Source: Mycolicibacterium iranicum
GTDB taxonomy: Bacteria; Actinomycetota; Actinomycetes; Mycobacteriales; Mycobacteriaceae
Assembly (NCBI RefSeq): GCF_014190915.1
Contig: NZ_JACHVU010000011.1
Span: 62,001 to 126,000, forward strand
Direction: 5' to 3'
Length of the DNA stretch: 64,000 nt
Made by a program: the position numbers and the translations under genes. Below, piece by piece: positions 24,606-32,816 of the stretch; positions within the stretch are counted from its first letter, which is position 1; each line of letters starts with the position of its first letter. Under the pieces are notes generated by a model. It was not told where the DNA came from and made no database searches. It saw nothing but the letters and a program-made list of their open reading frames with translations.

Positions 24606-25712
24606 ATGCGGGTCGTCCAGGTAGCGAATTTCTACGGCCCACGCTCGGGCGGCCTGCGCACCGCCGTCGACCGCCTCGGCGCCGAGTACTGCGCCGCGGG
24701 CCACACCGTCTTCCTGATCGTGCCCGGCCGGCATCACGAACAGACGACCCTGACCTCGGGCGTCCACCGCATCAGCCTGCCCGCAGTGCTGATCCCGTTC
24801 ACCGGCGGATACCGCGCTGTGCTTCCGCGCCCGGTGACCGATCTGCTGGAACGGCTGCGCCCCGACGCCCTCGAGGTGTCCGACCGCTTGACCCTGAGAT
24901 CGCTCGGCCCGTGGGGACGCCGTCGCGGCGTGTCGACGGTGATGATCTCCCACGAGCGCCTGGACCGGCTCGCCGGACAGATCCTGCCGATGCCGGCAGC
25001 GCGTGCGGTCGCCGACGTGGCCAACCGGCGCACCGCGGCCAACTACGACGCCGTCGTGTGCACCACGGCATTCGCGCGCGAGGAGTTCGACCGGATCGGC
25101 GCGACCAACCTGATGACGGTGCCCCTCGGCGTCGATCTCGACCAGTATCACCCGCGGTGGCACTCGGCCGCCGTCAGGCGACAGTGGGTGGGTCCCGACC
25201 AACTGCTGCTCGTGCACTGCGGCCGGTTGTCGGTCGAGAAGCATCCCCACCGCAGCATCGACGCCCTTGCCGCGCTGCGCGCTTCGGGCCTCGACGCGGA
25301 ACTGGTCGTCGTCGGGGAAGGCCCGCTGCGGCCCCGGCTGCAGCGGCAGGCGGCAGGGTTACCCGTCCACTTCACCGGCTTCGTCGGCTGCCGCGACACC
25401 GTCGCGGGCATTCTCGCCAGCGCCGATGTGGCGCTGGCGCCCGGTCCCCACGAGACGTTCGGGCTGGCGGCCCTGGAGGCGCTGGCCTGCGGGACGCCGG
25501 CGGTGGTGTCCCGGACCTCGGCACTGGCCGAGATCCTGACCCACGACAGCGGGGCGACCGCCGACAACGACGCAGACTCCGTCGCCCGCGCCGTCGCCAC
25601 CGTGCTGACCCGCCCGGAGCACCACCGTCGCCGCTCCGCGCGCCGCCGGGCCGAACAGTTCACCTGGCCGCGCTCGGCCGCCGGGATGCTCAGCGCGCTG
25701 CAGGTGCGCTAG
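24606..25712 (+). CDS. mgtA: GT4 alpha-mannosyltransferase (MgtA, formerly PimB)
   Basis: A 368-residue GT-B glycosyltransferase that closely follows, from memory, M. tuberculosis Rv0557 along its length (start MRVVQVANFYGPRSGGLRTAVDRLG, middle NRRTAANYDAVVCTTAFAREEFDRIGATN). The GT4 donor-site EX7E motif is in GPHETFGLAALEALACGTPAV. MgtA transfers mannose from GDP-mannose to glucuronosyl diacylglycerol, making the anchor of a lipomannan-like glycolipid; it acts at the inner face of the membrane. ATG 24606 matches the known N-terminus. The gene stands alone between an exported hydrolase and a repeat-containing membrane protein. Confidence 0.9.
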   Translation: MRVVQVANFYGPRSGGLRTAVDRLGAEYCAAGHTVFLIVPGRHHEQTTLTSGVHRISLPAVLIPFTGGYRAVLPRPVTDLLERLRPDALEVSDRLTLRSLGPWGRRRGVSTVMISHERLDRLAGQILPMPAARAVADVANRRTAANYDAVVCTTAFAREEFDRIGATNLMTVPLGVDLDQYHPRWHSAAVRRQWVGPDQLLLVHCGRLSVEKHPHRSIDALAALRASGLDAELVVVGEGPLRPRLQRQAAGLPVHFTGFVGCRDTVAGILASADVALAPGPHETFGLAALEALACGTPAVVSRTSALAEILTHDSGATADNDADSVARAVATVLTRPEHHRRRSARRRAEQFTWPRSAAGMLSALQVR

Positions 25713-25837
25713 GGCCCGTTCGCGCCGGTAGCCCCCACCGCGACGGTGTGACCACGGTTTAGGGCACCCACCCTCCGGGCATCCGACCAATCAACGGGCC
25801 CGTCAACACGACCTGCCCCCGACATCGAGGAGCCGGC

Positions 25838-26437
25838 ATGGACAACAACGTCGTGTGGATCGTCATCGCCGCCGTCGTCGCGATCATCGTCATCGCCGCG
25901 ATCGTGATGGCCGCCCGTAAGAGCCGCAACCGCCGCCGCGCCGAGGAGGCCGACCGCATCCGGCAGGAAGTGCACCAGGACACGCAGCGCGTGGAACGCC
26001 AGGCCTCTCTGGTCGCCGAAGCGGAGGCGAAAGCCCGTGCCGCACAGGCCGAAGCCGACGCCAAGGCCACCGAGGCCGCCCGGCTCGCCGACACCGCGTC
26101 CACCCGTCGCGATGCGCTGTCCAGCTCGCAGCAGCACATCGACGCGCGCCGTGAGCACGCGGACAAGCTGGACCCCCGCGTCAAGGACAACGGCCGTGGC
26201 GGCGATGCTCGAGACGGTGACGTTCGAGACGGTGACGTTCGAGATGGGGGTGTCCGAGATGGGGGCCTTGCCCACGACGACGGCAGGCACCGCGACCACA
26301 CCGACCACACCGACCACGGCCCCCTCGGTGGCCCCCTCGGCGGCGACCACGCGCCGGGCCAGCACGGCGTCGTGGGCGACCGCGACCCGCGGGGCGGCCC
26401 CGCGGACCGGATGAACCCGGACGTCCGAAGCCGCTGA
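25838..26437 (+). CDS. Single-pass membrane protein, coiled coil and charged repeats
   Basis: A 199-residue protein of unknown function. Order of parts: one N-terminal membrane helix (VVWIVIAAVVAIIVIAAIVMAA, about 4-25), an Arg-rich stop, a long Ala/Glu/Arg coiled coil to about residue 115, then low-complexity repeats (four DVRDG-like units, HTDHTDH, GPLGGPLGG) in a histidine- and aspartate-rich tail. Start ATG 25838 follows GGAGCCGGC. It resembles small membrane-anchored proteins of mycobacteria of unknown role. The 3' end forms a terminator-like hairpin with the convergent CYP124 gene. Confidence 0.75.
   Translation: MDNNVVWIVIAAVVAIIVIAAIVMAARKSRNRRRAEEADRIRQEVHQDTQRVERQASLVAEAEAKARAAQAEADAKATEAARLADTASTRRDALSSSQQHIDARREHADKLDPRVKDNGRGGDARDGDVRDGDVRDGGVRDGGLAHDDGRHRDHTDHTDHGPLGGPLGGDHAPGQHGVVGDRDPRGGPADRMNPDVRSR
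26209..26268 (+). repeat. Four 15-bp tandem repeats
   Basis: The unit TCGAGACGGTGACGT occurs exactly twice (26209-26223, 26224-26238) and twice with changes (26239-26253, 26254-26268). It encodes the repeated DVRDG motif of the membrane protein's tail. Confidence 0.85.
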
Positions 26438-26450
26438 CCCGGCTCAGCGG
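26431..26450. terminator. Bidirectional hairpin between convergent genes
   Basis: Perfect arms CCGCTGA and TCAGCGG with a six-base loop. Each arm contains the stop codon of one of the two convergent genes, so a single hairpin can serve both transcripts. Confidence 0.55.
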
Positions 26451-27757
26451 TCTGGCGCTGCCCCGCCCGGCGGCGTCCAGGCCACCGGCAACCGCTTGAT
26501 GCCGTGGATGAACGCCGAGTGCAGCATGTCGGGTTCGTCCACGGCGCGGATGTCGGGAACCACGCGGTGCAGTTCCTCGAAGGCCACGGTGATCTCGCGG
26601 CGGGCGAGGTTGGCCCCGAGGCAGAAGTGCGCTCCGCCCCCGCCGAACCCGACGTGTGGGTTGGGGTGGCGGCCGACGTCGAACATCCACGGGTCGGCGA
26701 ACTTCGTCTCGTCGCGATTCGCCGAGCCGTACCACAGCGACACCTTGTCCCCGGCCGCGATCGTCACGCCGCCGAGTTCGACGTCCTGGGTGGCGGTGCG
26801 CCGCATATAGGCCACGGGCGACGCCCACCGCACGACTTCCTCGACCGCCGTCGGCGCCAGCGCGTGATAGTCCGACCACCACCGCTGCCGCTGCTCGGGG
26901 AACCGGCTCAATGCCAGGACCCCGTGGCTGATCGCGTTGCGGGTCGTCTCGTTACCGGCCACCACCAGCAGGATGAAGAAGGACGCCACCTCCGCGGAGC
27001 TGAGCCGCTCCCCGTCGAGTTCGGCCTGCACCAGAGCCGTGGTCAGGTCCTCGCCCGGGGTGCCGCGGCGGTCGTCGGCGAGTTCCGAGGCGTAGGCCCC
27101 GATTCCCATTGCCGTCGAGACGAACTCGTCGAAATCGGTGGCGATGTCGGGGTCGCCGAAACCCAGGATGACGTTGGTCCAGTGGAAGATCTTCTGGTGG
27201 TCCTGCTCGGGGATGCCCATCATGTCGCAGATGATCTGCAGGGGGAGCGGGCCGGCGAGCTCGGCGACGATCTCGCCGCGGCCGTCGGGGTGCGAGGCCA
27301 CCATGTTCTCGACGAGGCTGCGCGCACGCTGACGCACCGAGTCCTCGATGAGGGCCAGCACCCGCGGGGTGAACGCGCTACGGACGATGTTGCGCAGCCG
27401 GGTGTGCCGCGGATCGTCCATCGCGATCATCGACCCGAAATATTCGGCCAGCTCCGGACTTTGGTCGCCGACGGTGATACCCAGGGCCGAGCTGAACAGC
27501 TCGGGATGCCTGCTGGCGTAGAACACGTCGTCGTAGCGCGTCAGCGCCCAGTGCCCGGCGACCTCCGAGTCGGGATCGGCGACGTAGGACCGGTGGAACG
27601 AGATCGGCGCCTCGCGGCGCAGCGTCGCGAAGGCGCCGTCGCGCACGTCGTCGGCGAGACCCCAGAAATCCCAGGAGCCGAGGTCGACGTCGGCCAGCGG
27701 CACATCCGGGGGAGCCGTTCCGTTGCTGCGCGTGAGGCCGCCGAGATCCAGGGTCAT
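26444..27757 (-). CDS. cyp124: Cytochrome P450 CYP124 (methyl-branched lipid omega-hydroxylase)
   Basis: A 437-residue P450 that tracks M. tuberculosis CYP124A1 closely from memory (SWDFWGLADDVRDGAFATLRREAPISF; ELAEYFGSMIAMDDPRHTRL; IFHWTNVILGFGDPDIATDFDEF). The I-helix oxygen motif AGNETTRN and the haem-Cys loop FGGGGAHFCLG (Cys at about 379) are intact. CYP124 hydroxylates the terminal methyl of branched lipids such as phytanic acid and also cholesterol-type side chains. ATG 27757 is preferred to the TTG nine bases upstream. It is the last gene of a minus-strand run with a small helical protein and an SRPBCC protein, but I see no KstR box in front of it. Confidence 0.92.
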   Translation of the reverse strand: MTLDLGGLTRSNGTAPPDVPLADVDLGSWDFWGLADDVRDGAFATLRREAPISFHRSYVADPDSEVAGHWALTRYDDVFYASRHPELFSSALGITVGDQSPELAEYFGSMIAMDDPRHTRLRNIVRSAFTPRVLALIEDSVRQRARSLVENMVASHPDGRGEIVAELAGPLPLQIICDMMGIPEQDHQKIFHWTNVILGFGDPDIATDFDEFVSTAMGIGAYASELADDRRGTPGEDLTTALVQAELDGERLSSAEVASFFILLVVAGNETTRNAISHGVLALSRFPEQRQRWWSDYHALAPTAVEEVVRWASPVAYMRRTATQDVELGGVTIAAGDKVSLWYGSANRDETKFADPWMFDVGRHPNPHVGFGGGGAHFCLGANLARREITVAFEELHRVVPDIRAVDEPDMLHSAFIHGIKRLPVAWTPPGGAAPDR

Positions 27758-27774
27758 GCAGCCCAAGCGTAGCC

Positions 27775-28170
27775 TCAGGGCCTGCCTTCGTGACCCTTTC
27801 TGCCCTGTGTGCGGCGGTCCTCTTTCATCCTGGCCTCGTGCACGTGCCGGACCCCGCCGACGAGCTCGTCACGCACCCGGCGCTCGTGCTCGCGAAACGG
27901 CGTCCAGTAGGTCTCCTCGAACTCCTCGATGACCTGAAAGGTCCACCGTCCGTAGAGCACGTTGCGGCCGACCAGGTCGGTCTCCAGGCGCTCGGCCACC
28001 GACTCGTGGCCGGCCTCGCGCAGTTCCTCGGCCGCCTCGCCGACCAGCAGGTCCGCCCGGCCCATCAGCTGATGGAACGAATACAGGTGGCCCCGGGCCC
28101 GCTCCAGATACTCCAGTGCTTCCGTCACTTTGCCGACGGCGTCCACCGTCTCGTCACTCGCATCAGTCAC
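27775..28170 (-). CDS. Conserved helical protein upstream of CYP124
   Basis: A 131-residue protein I cannot assign. It is largely helical and charged (AVGKVTEALEYLERARGHLYSFHQLMGRADLLVGEAAEELREAGHESVAERLETDLVGRNVLYGRWTFQ) with conserved-looking histidines and tryptophans. GTG 28170 is chosen because it follows the previous gene by 19 bases; the open frame upstream overlaps that gene. It sits 17 bases before CYP124 on the same strand, so co-transcription is likely. A helper role for the P450 is only a contextual guess. Confidence 0.6.
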   Translation of the reverse strand: MTDASDETVDAVGKVTEALEYLERARGHLYSFHQLMGRADLLVGEAAEELREAGHESVAERLETDLVGRNVLYGRWTFQVIEEFEETYWTPFREHERRVRDELVGGVRHVHEARMKEDRRTQGRKGHEGRP

Positions 28171-28189
28171 CGAGCCGAGATACCCGCGG

Positions 28190-28651
28190 TCAGGGCCCGG
28201 CAATCTCCGCGACCGCTTTGATCCGTTCCAGCGTCGTGCGCATGTCACGCAGATTGCGACGCCGCCGCAGTTGGCCGCCGACCACGGAGTAGACGGCGAT
28301 CAGCGGGCTCTGGTTGAGGCGGAAGGACTCGGTGACGTCGGTGCCCGCCGCCGTCGGATCCAACCGGTAGTGCCAGTTGTTCACCGCCCGGTCGCCGAGC
28401 AGCACCTCGAAGCCGAACTCCCGTCCTGGTTCGCAGGCCGTGACCCGGCACGTCGTCCAGTACACGGGGCCGATCTCGTTGCGGCGCACGTGCCCTCGGA
28501 ATCGCGCACCCAGTGCGGGGCCGTCGGCACCGTCGAGCCACTCCGCCTCGAACGTCTCGGGCGAGAACTTCCCGATGCTGCCCACGTCGGTGATGACCTC
28601 CCAGATCCGTTCCGGGGGAGCCGCCATGGACACCGTCACCGATCCCTGCAT
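28190..28651 (-). CDS. SRPBCC family protein
   Basis: A 153-residue START-like protein (GSVTVSMAAPPERIWEVITDVGSIGKFSPETFEAEWLDGADGP). The polyketide-cyclase/dehydrase group has this opening strand and helix. It would bind a hydrophobic ligand in the cytoplasm. ATG 28651 has AAGGAG eight bases upstream; the GTG nine bases further out would overlap that ribosome-binding site. It is followed on the same strand by a helical protein and CYP124 at 17-19-base intervals, so it may carry or protect the P450's lipid substrate (inference). Confidence 0.78.
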   Translation of the reverse strand: MQGSVTVSMAAPPERIWEVITDVGSIGKFSPETFEAEWLDGADGPALGARFRGHVRRNEIGPVYWTTCRVTACEPGREFGFEVLLGDRAVNNWHYRLDPTAAGTDVTESFRLNQSPLIAVYSVVGGQLRRRRNLRDMRTTLERIKAVAEIAGP

Positions 28652-28670
28652 CGCCTGCACTCCTTCTCGG

Positions 28671-29846
28671 TCATCCGATCTCGTACACGTGGTCGGGTGT
28701 CAGTTCGGTGGTGATCGCCGTCGCGAGCAGCGTGCCCGGGTCCGCTCCGTCGACCGTGATGTCGGTGTTGACGAACACGACGAGCCCGATCCGCCGTTCG
28801 GGCAGGTACACCGACACGGTCTGGTAGCCGGGCAGGCTGCCGTTGTGACCGATCCAGCCGCCGAGGTTGAACAGCCCCAGACCGTAACCGTGTGGCGCAG
28901 GCGCGCCGTCGTCGTCCACGGTCTGCAGACGCTCCTGCTGCATGCGGGGGGTCAGCAGCTCCCCGGTCGCCAGCGCGGGGGCCCACACCCGCATGTCGTC
29001 GAGGGTGGAGATCATGCTGCCCGCCGCCCAGGCCCACGACGGGTTCCAGTCGGTGGCCGTCGTCTCCCCACCGTCGAGCGTCTGCTTGGTGTAGCCCGCC
29101 GCATGGGGTTTGGGGAATGCGTTGTCGACCGGAAAGCTGGTGTGGCGCATGCCCAGTGGCCCGGTGATGCGATCGCGCACGAAGTCACGCAGTGGTTGGC
29201 CGCCGACCTTCTCGACCACCAGGCCGAGCAGGATGGTGTTGGTGTTGCTGTACTGGAACCCGTCGCCAGGGTCGAACACGGCGGGCTGGGAGAACGCCAT
29301 GTCCAGCAGTTGGCGCGGGGTGAACACCCGCTGGGGGTCGGTGAACAACTGCTGGGCGAAGGCCGGGTTCGCCGAGTAGTTGGGCAGGCCGCTGCGCATA
29401 CCGGCCAGCTGGCGCAGCGTGATCTCGCCACCGCGGGGCACCCCGTCGACGTAGGCGCCGATCGCCTCGTCGAGGCCCACGCGGCCCTGGTCGGCCAGCA
29501 TCAGGACGGCGGTGACCGTGAAAGTCTTGGTCTGGCTTCCGATCCGGGTGTAGAAGTCGGTCTTCATCGGCGCGCGCGTCTTCTTGTCGGCCACGCCGAA
29601 GGCCCGGACGTAGTCACCGTCGGGTCCCCAGATGCCGACGATCGCCCCCGGCACGTCGGCGTCGCCCAGGACGCGGTCGACCGCGCCGTCGAGGCGGCGG
29701 GTCAGTTCGGCGTCCATCGTCGTGGCCGGCGCCGTGGTGCTCGAGGTCTGCGCGCGCTCGCTTCCCGGGCCGTCCGCCGTGGGTCCGGCGCATCCGGTCG
29801 CCGCGACGAGCAACGCGAGCAGTGCGGGCCAGACGCGAGTAGTCAT
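28671..29846 (-). CDS. Beta-lactamase-family serine hydrolase lipoprotein
   Basis: A 391-residue penicillin-binding-protein/class-C-like serine hydrolase. The N-terminus is a lipoprotein signal with lipobox LVAATGC (C19), then a Ser/Thr/Pro linker. The catalytic set is present: S104-Q-T-K107, Y199-S-N201, and the third motif HNGS. Such proteins act as DD-peptidases or esterases outside the membrane; many mycobacterial copies are esterases rather than antibiotic-degrading. ATG 29846 gives a normal signal; GTG 29855 is an alternative. It ends 19 bases before the SRPBCC gene on the same strand. Confidence 0.85.
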   Translation of the reverse strand: MTTRVWPALLALLVAATGCAGPTADGPGSERAQTSSTTAPATTMDAELTRRLDGAVDRVLGDADVPGAIVGIWGPDGDYVRAFGVADKKTRAPMKTDFYTRIGSQTKTFTVTAVLMLADQGRVGLDEAIGAYVDGVPRGGEITLRQLAGMRSGLPNYSANPAFAQQLFTDPQRVFTPRQLLDMAFSQPAVFDPGDGFQYSNTNTILLGLVVEKVGGQPLRDFVRDRITGPLGMRHTSFPVDNAFPKPHAAGYTKQTLDGGETTATDWNPSWAWAAGSMISTLDDMRVWAPALATGELLTPRMQQERLQTVDDDGAPAPHGYGLGLFNLGGWIGHNGSLPGYQTVSVYLPERRIGLVVFVNTDITVDGADPGTLLATAITTELTPDHVYEIG

Positions 29847-29913
29847 CGCATTCACAGTATTCGCCGCGTGACCCGCGCCGGGCATGCTCGTCGACCCCGG
29901 CCGGGGCCGGACC

Positions 29914-30117
29914 TCAGCGGTCGAAGTCGGAGTCGTCCTCGGGGACGGCGATCGCCTGTTCGACGAGGTCGGCCTCACTGGCCTGCCAGTCGCGGTCGGC
30001 GCCCACCTGGGCGGCGTCGGGCCAGGTCTCGTCGTCGGTGTCGATGACAGGGATGCTCTGTTCGGCCAGGTCGGCTTCTGAGGCGTCGCCGAGCGGGCTT
30101 CGGTCAGGTGTCGTCAT
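29914..30117 (-). CDS. Small acidic protein with internal duplication
   Basis: A 67-residue acidic protein made largely of two copies of one unit: ASEADLAEQSIPVIDTDDE and ASEADLVEQAIAVPEDDSD. Similar short proteins with EADLxEQ units occur in mycobacteria without known function. ATG 30117 has a purine-rich region upstream (GGGAGAGAGACC). It is divergent from the cyclopropane synthase; a strong 26-base hairpin lies in the shared upstream region. No membrane segment or signal is visible. Confidence 0.7.
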   Translation of the reverse strand: MTTPDRSPLGDASEADLAEQSIPVIDTDDETWPDAAQVGADRDWQASEADLVEQAIAVPEDDSDFDR

Positions 30118-30183
30118 GGCGGTCTCTCTCCCGGCGGGTCGGTGACATGCAGGCGGCACGTCCACGATAGGTGCGTTCGGTCG

Positions 30184-30209
30184 GCCCGCCGAGTACCCAC
30201 TCGGCGGGC
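30184..30209. other. 11-bp perfect stem-loop in divergent intergenic region
   Basis: GCCCGCCGAGT and its exact reverse complement ACTCGGCGGGC are separated by a four-base loop (ACCC). Both flanking genes start away from it, so it is not a terminator for an annotated gene. A second, weaker repeat (GGGCCC at 30277-30282 and 30295-30300) lies nearer the cyclopropane synthase. Either a leader RNA structure or a protein-binding palindrome would fit. Confidence 0.55.
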
Positions 30210-30340
30210 AACCACTCAATTCACGGGTTCGCAACGCTCTCGGGTACGCTGCGTAAACTGCGCGAACAGCGAGACCGGGCCCTCAAGCTGGGTGGGGCCC
30301 CGTCAACTGACCAGTAACCAGAACCTCAAAGGCCGGTACT

Positions 30341-31222
30341 TTGCCAGAAACTTCGAGCGGCTCTCAGGATCTGCAGCCTCACTTCGAGGACGTCCAGTCG
30401 CACTACGACCTCTCAGACGACTTCTACCGTCTGTTTCTCGATCCCACGCAGACGTACAGCTGCGCATACTTCGAGCGCGATGACATGACGCTCGAAGAGG
30501 CGCAGCTGGCCAAGATCGATCTGTCGCTGGGCAAACTCGGACTCGAGCCGGGGATGACCCTGCTCGACGTCGGCTGCGGCTGGGGCGCCACCATCAAGCG
30601 GGCAATCGAGAAGTACGACGTCAACGTCGTGGGCCTCACCTTGAGCCGTAACCAGCAGGCGCATGTGCAGAAGGTGCTCGACGGGCTGGACAGCCCGCGG
30701 ACCAAGCGCGTGCTGCTGCAGGGCTGGGAACAGTTCCACGAGCCCGTCGACCGCATCGTGTCCATCGGCGCTTTCGAGCACTTCGGGCGCGACCGCTACG
30801 ACGAGTTCTTCAAGATGGCCTACGAGGCGCTGCCCGCCGACGGCGTGATGATGCTGCACACCATCGTCAAGCCCGACGACGAGGAGTTCGTGGAGCGCAA
30901 GCTGCCTGTCACGATGACGAAGATCCGCTTCTTCAAATTCATCATGGACGAGATCTTCCCCGGCGGTGACCTGCCCCAGCCCGTCAAGGTCAAGAGCCAC
31001 GCGACCAAGGCCGGTTTCGACGTGAAGCTGGTCCAGCCGCTGCGGCTGCACTACGCGCGGACCCTCGACCTGTGGTCGGCCGCGCTGGAGAAGAACAAGG
31101 ACGAGGCGATCGCCATCCAGTCCGAAGAGGTCTACGACCGGTACATGAAGTACCTGACCGGGTGCGCCGACCTGTTCCGCGAGGGCTACACCGACGTCTG
31201 CCAGTTCACTCTGACGAAGTGA
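30341..31222 (+). CDS. Cyclopropane mycolic acid synthase family methyltransferase
   Basis: A 293-residue SAM-dependent enzyme of the CmaA/MmaA/PcaA group, which adds a methylene or methyl group at mycolic acid double bonds. The SAM motif LLDVGCGWGA is at about 75-84; TQTYSCAYFERDDMTLEEAQ and DRIVSIGAFEHFG are family blocks, and the C-terminus (YDRYMKYLTGCADLFREGYTDVCQFTL) is closest to PcaA/MmaA2. The TTG at 30341 is used, with AAAGG upstream. The exact modification cannot be deduced. It overlaps the convergent agmatinase by 17 bases. Confidence 0.88.
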   Translation: MPETSSGSQDLQPHFEDVQSHYDLSDDFYRLFLDPTQTYSCAYFERDDMTLEEAQLAKIDLSLGKLGLEPGMTLLDVGCGWGATIKRAIEKYDVNVVGLTLSRNQQAHVQKVLDGLDSPRTKRVLLQGWEQFHEPVDRIVSIGAFEHFGRDRYDEFFKMAYEALPADGVMMLHTIVKPDDEEFVERKLPVTMTKIRFFKFIMDEIFPGGDLPQPVKVKSHATKAGFDVKLVQPLRLHYARTLDLWSAALEKNKDEAIAIQSEEVYDRYMKYLTGCADLFREGYTDVCQFTLTK

Positions 31223-32303
31223 CGCCGCGGTCCCGGTAGGACTTCGCCGGCTGACCGGGTTCGGCCGCGGCGGCGTCACGCCGCCTGGCCGCCATCCCCG
31301 CCAGCGCCTCGAACACCACCCGGTGCGCGGCATTGACCGTGAGCTCGGCATGATCGTAGGCGGGGGAGACCTCGACGACGTCCACGCCGGCGACGTCGTG
31401 CTCGTAGCAGAGCTGACGCACCATCCGCAGCAGGTCCGCGCTCGTGATGCCGCCCGGCTCCGGGGTTCCGGTGCCGGGGGCGTGCGCTGGGTCGAGTACG
31501 TCGATGTCGACGGACACGTACAGCTTGTCGGCCTTGGCGAGCGCTTCGCCGACCGCGTCGGCCATCACGGCCTTGAACCCGCGCTCCCAGATCTCCTGCA
31601 TGGTGTGCCAGGTCATCTTCTGTTCGAGCATCCACTCGAACGTGTCCTGAGGCGGCCAGTAGCCGCGCAGCCCGACCTGGACGAAGTGCGACCCGGGCAC
31701 CGCGCCGGATTCGATGAGCCGCCGCATCGGCGTGCCGTGGCTGGCGAGGTTGCCCTCGATCTCGTCGGCGGTGTCGGCGTGTGCGTCGAAATGGACAATG
31801 CCGACGTTGCCGTAGCCGTGCACGTCGGCGACCGCGGTCGCGGCCGGCCACGTGATCGAGTGGTCGCCGCCCAGCACCACGGGCACGATCCCGCGCGAGG
31901 CGATCGCATGGACACGTTCCCGAATGTTGTTGTGAGACACCTCGGTCTGGCCGTGGGGGCAGTACGCGTCGCCGAAGTCGACGACCTCCAGCCAGTCGAA
32001 GATCTCCAGCCCGAGATCCATGTGGTAGGTCCCGGGTTCGTACGCGGTGGCGCGGATCGCCCTGGGCCCGAAGCGGGCGCCGGGCCGGTTGGTGGTGGCG
32101 ATGTCGAACGGCGCCCCGACGATGGCGGCGTCGGGTTTCCACGAGTCCAGCTGGGACACCTCGGTCAGGAAGGGCCGGTGACCGAAGGACGCCACACCGG
32201 CGTAGGCCAGGTCGAGCTGCTCGGCCATACCCGGAGGAAGTTCCCTGTGGTGTCCGTGATCTTCTCGGTCATGGCTGCCCATGGGCTCGACCGTACCGTT
32301 CAC
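31206..32303 (-). CDS. speB: Agmatinase (ureohydrolase)
   Basis: A 365-residue binuclear-manganese ureohydrolase converting agmatine to putrescine and urea, or a related guanidino compound. Metal-ligand blocks are complete: VLGGDHS, IVHFDAHADT and YVSVDIDVLDPAHAPGTGTPEPGG. The length is greater than E. coli SpeB because of an N-terminal His/Glu-rich segment; ATG 32282 is an alternative start. It stands just downstream of a thioesterase on the same strand. With the GlnA3 pair elsewhere in the window it could belong to polyamine turnover, but there is no direct link. The symbol refers to the family. Confidence 0.85.
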   Translation of the reverse strand: MNGTVEPMGSHDREDHGHHRELPPGMAEQLDLAYAGVASFGHRPFLTEVSQLDSWKPDAAIVGAPFDIATTNRPGARFGPRAIRATAYEPGTYHMDLGLEIFDWLEVVDFGDAYCPHGQTEVSHNNIRERVHAIASRGIVPVVLGGDHSITWPAATAVADVHGYGNVGIVHFDAHADTADEIEGNLASHGTPMRRLIESGAVPGSHFVQVGLRGYWPPQDTFEWMLEQKMTWHTMQEIWERGFKAVMADAVGEALAKADKLYVSVDIDVLDPAHAPGTGTPEPGGITSADLLRMVRQLCYEHDVAGVDVVEVSPAYDHAELTVNAAHRVVFEALAGMAARRRDAAAAEPGQPAKSYRDRGVTSSE

Positions 32304-32319
32304 CGAGACCGGATACGGG

Positions 32320-32751
32320 TCAGTCGGGCATCAGCGCCGAGCGCACAAAATCGGGCACCGGCCGCTTCGCCCAGTCCTGCGTGGAGACCACGACATAGAC
32401 CGTGCGGCCCCGCACGGCGACCCGCTCGGCACCGCCGGCGGTCGTCGCTCGCACCGTGAACGCGATCGTGAAACTCGTGCTCCCCACCCGCTCGCACTCG
32501 GCCGTCACCCGCACGCTGTCGCGCCACCGCACCGGGGCGGCGAAATCGATCTCGGTGTGGACGACCTGGAAGTCGTGGCCGCCGGCCGTCAGCTCGGGGT
32601 AGGCCACGCCGAGATGGTCGAACAGGCCGGTGCACGCCTCGTCGAACCACGTCAGGTAGTGACCGTTGAACACGACCCCCTGCTGGTCCACCTCGGCATA
32701 GCGCGGCACGAGGGGCATCGAGAACGGTTCCACGGCAGACACCCTAGACAT
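32320..32751 (-). CDS. 4HBT/YbgC-type acyl-CoA thioesterase
   Basis: A 143-residue hotdog-fold enzyme with the 4-hydroxybenzoyl-CoA thioesterase signature YAEVDQQGVVFNGHYLTWFDEA, including the catalytic aspartate (about D22). It hydrolyses short- or medium-chain acyl-CoAs in the cytoplasm. It precedes the agmatinase by 16 bases on the same strand and is divergent from the threonine-dehydratase-like gene with 65 bases between. No operator-like repeat was noticed there. Confidence 0.85.
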   Translation of the reverse strand: MSRVSAVEPFSMPLVPRYAEVDQQGVVFNGHYLTWFDEACTGLFDHLGVAYPELTAGGHDFQVVHTEIDFAAPVRWRDSVRVTAECERVGSTSFTIAFTVRATTAGGAERVAVRGRTVYVVVSTQDWAKRPVPDFVRSALMPD

Positions 32752-32816
32752 CGAGGACCGCCGCCCTCGACGTCAGGCGTTCCGCCGCCGCACCCGCGGT
32801 GCGCCAGACTTGACCC

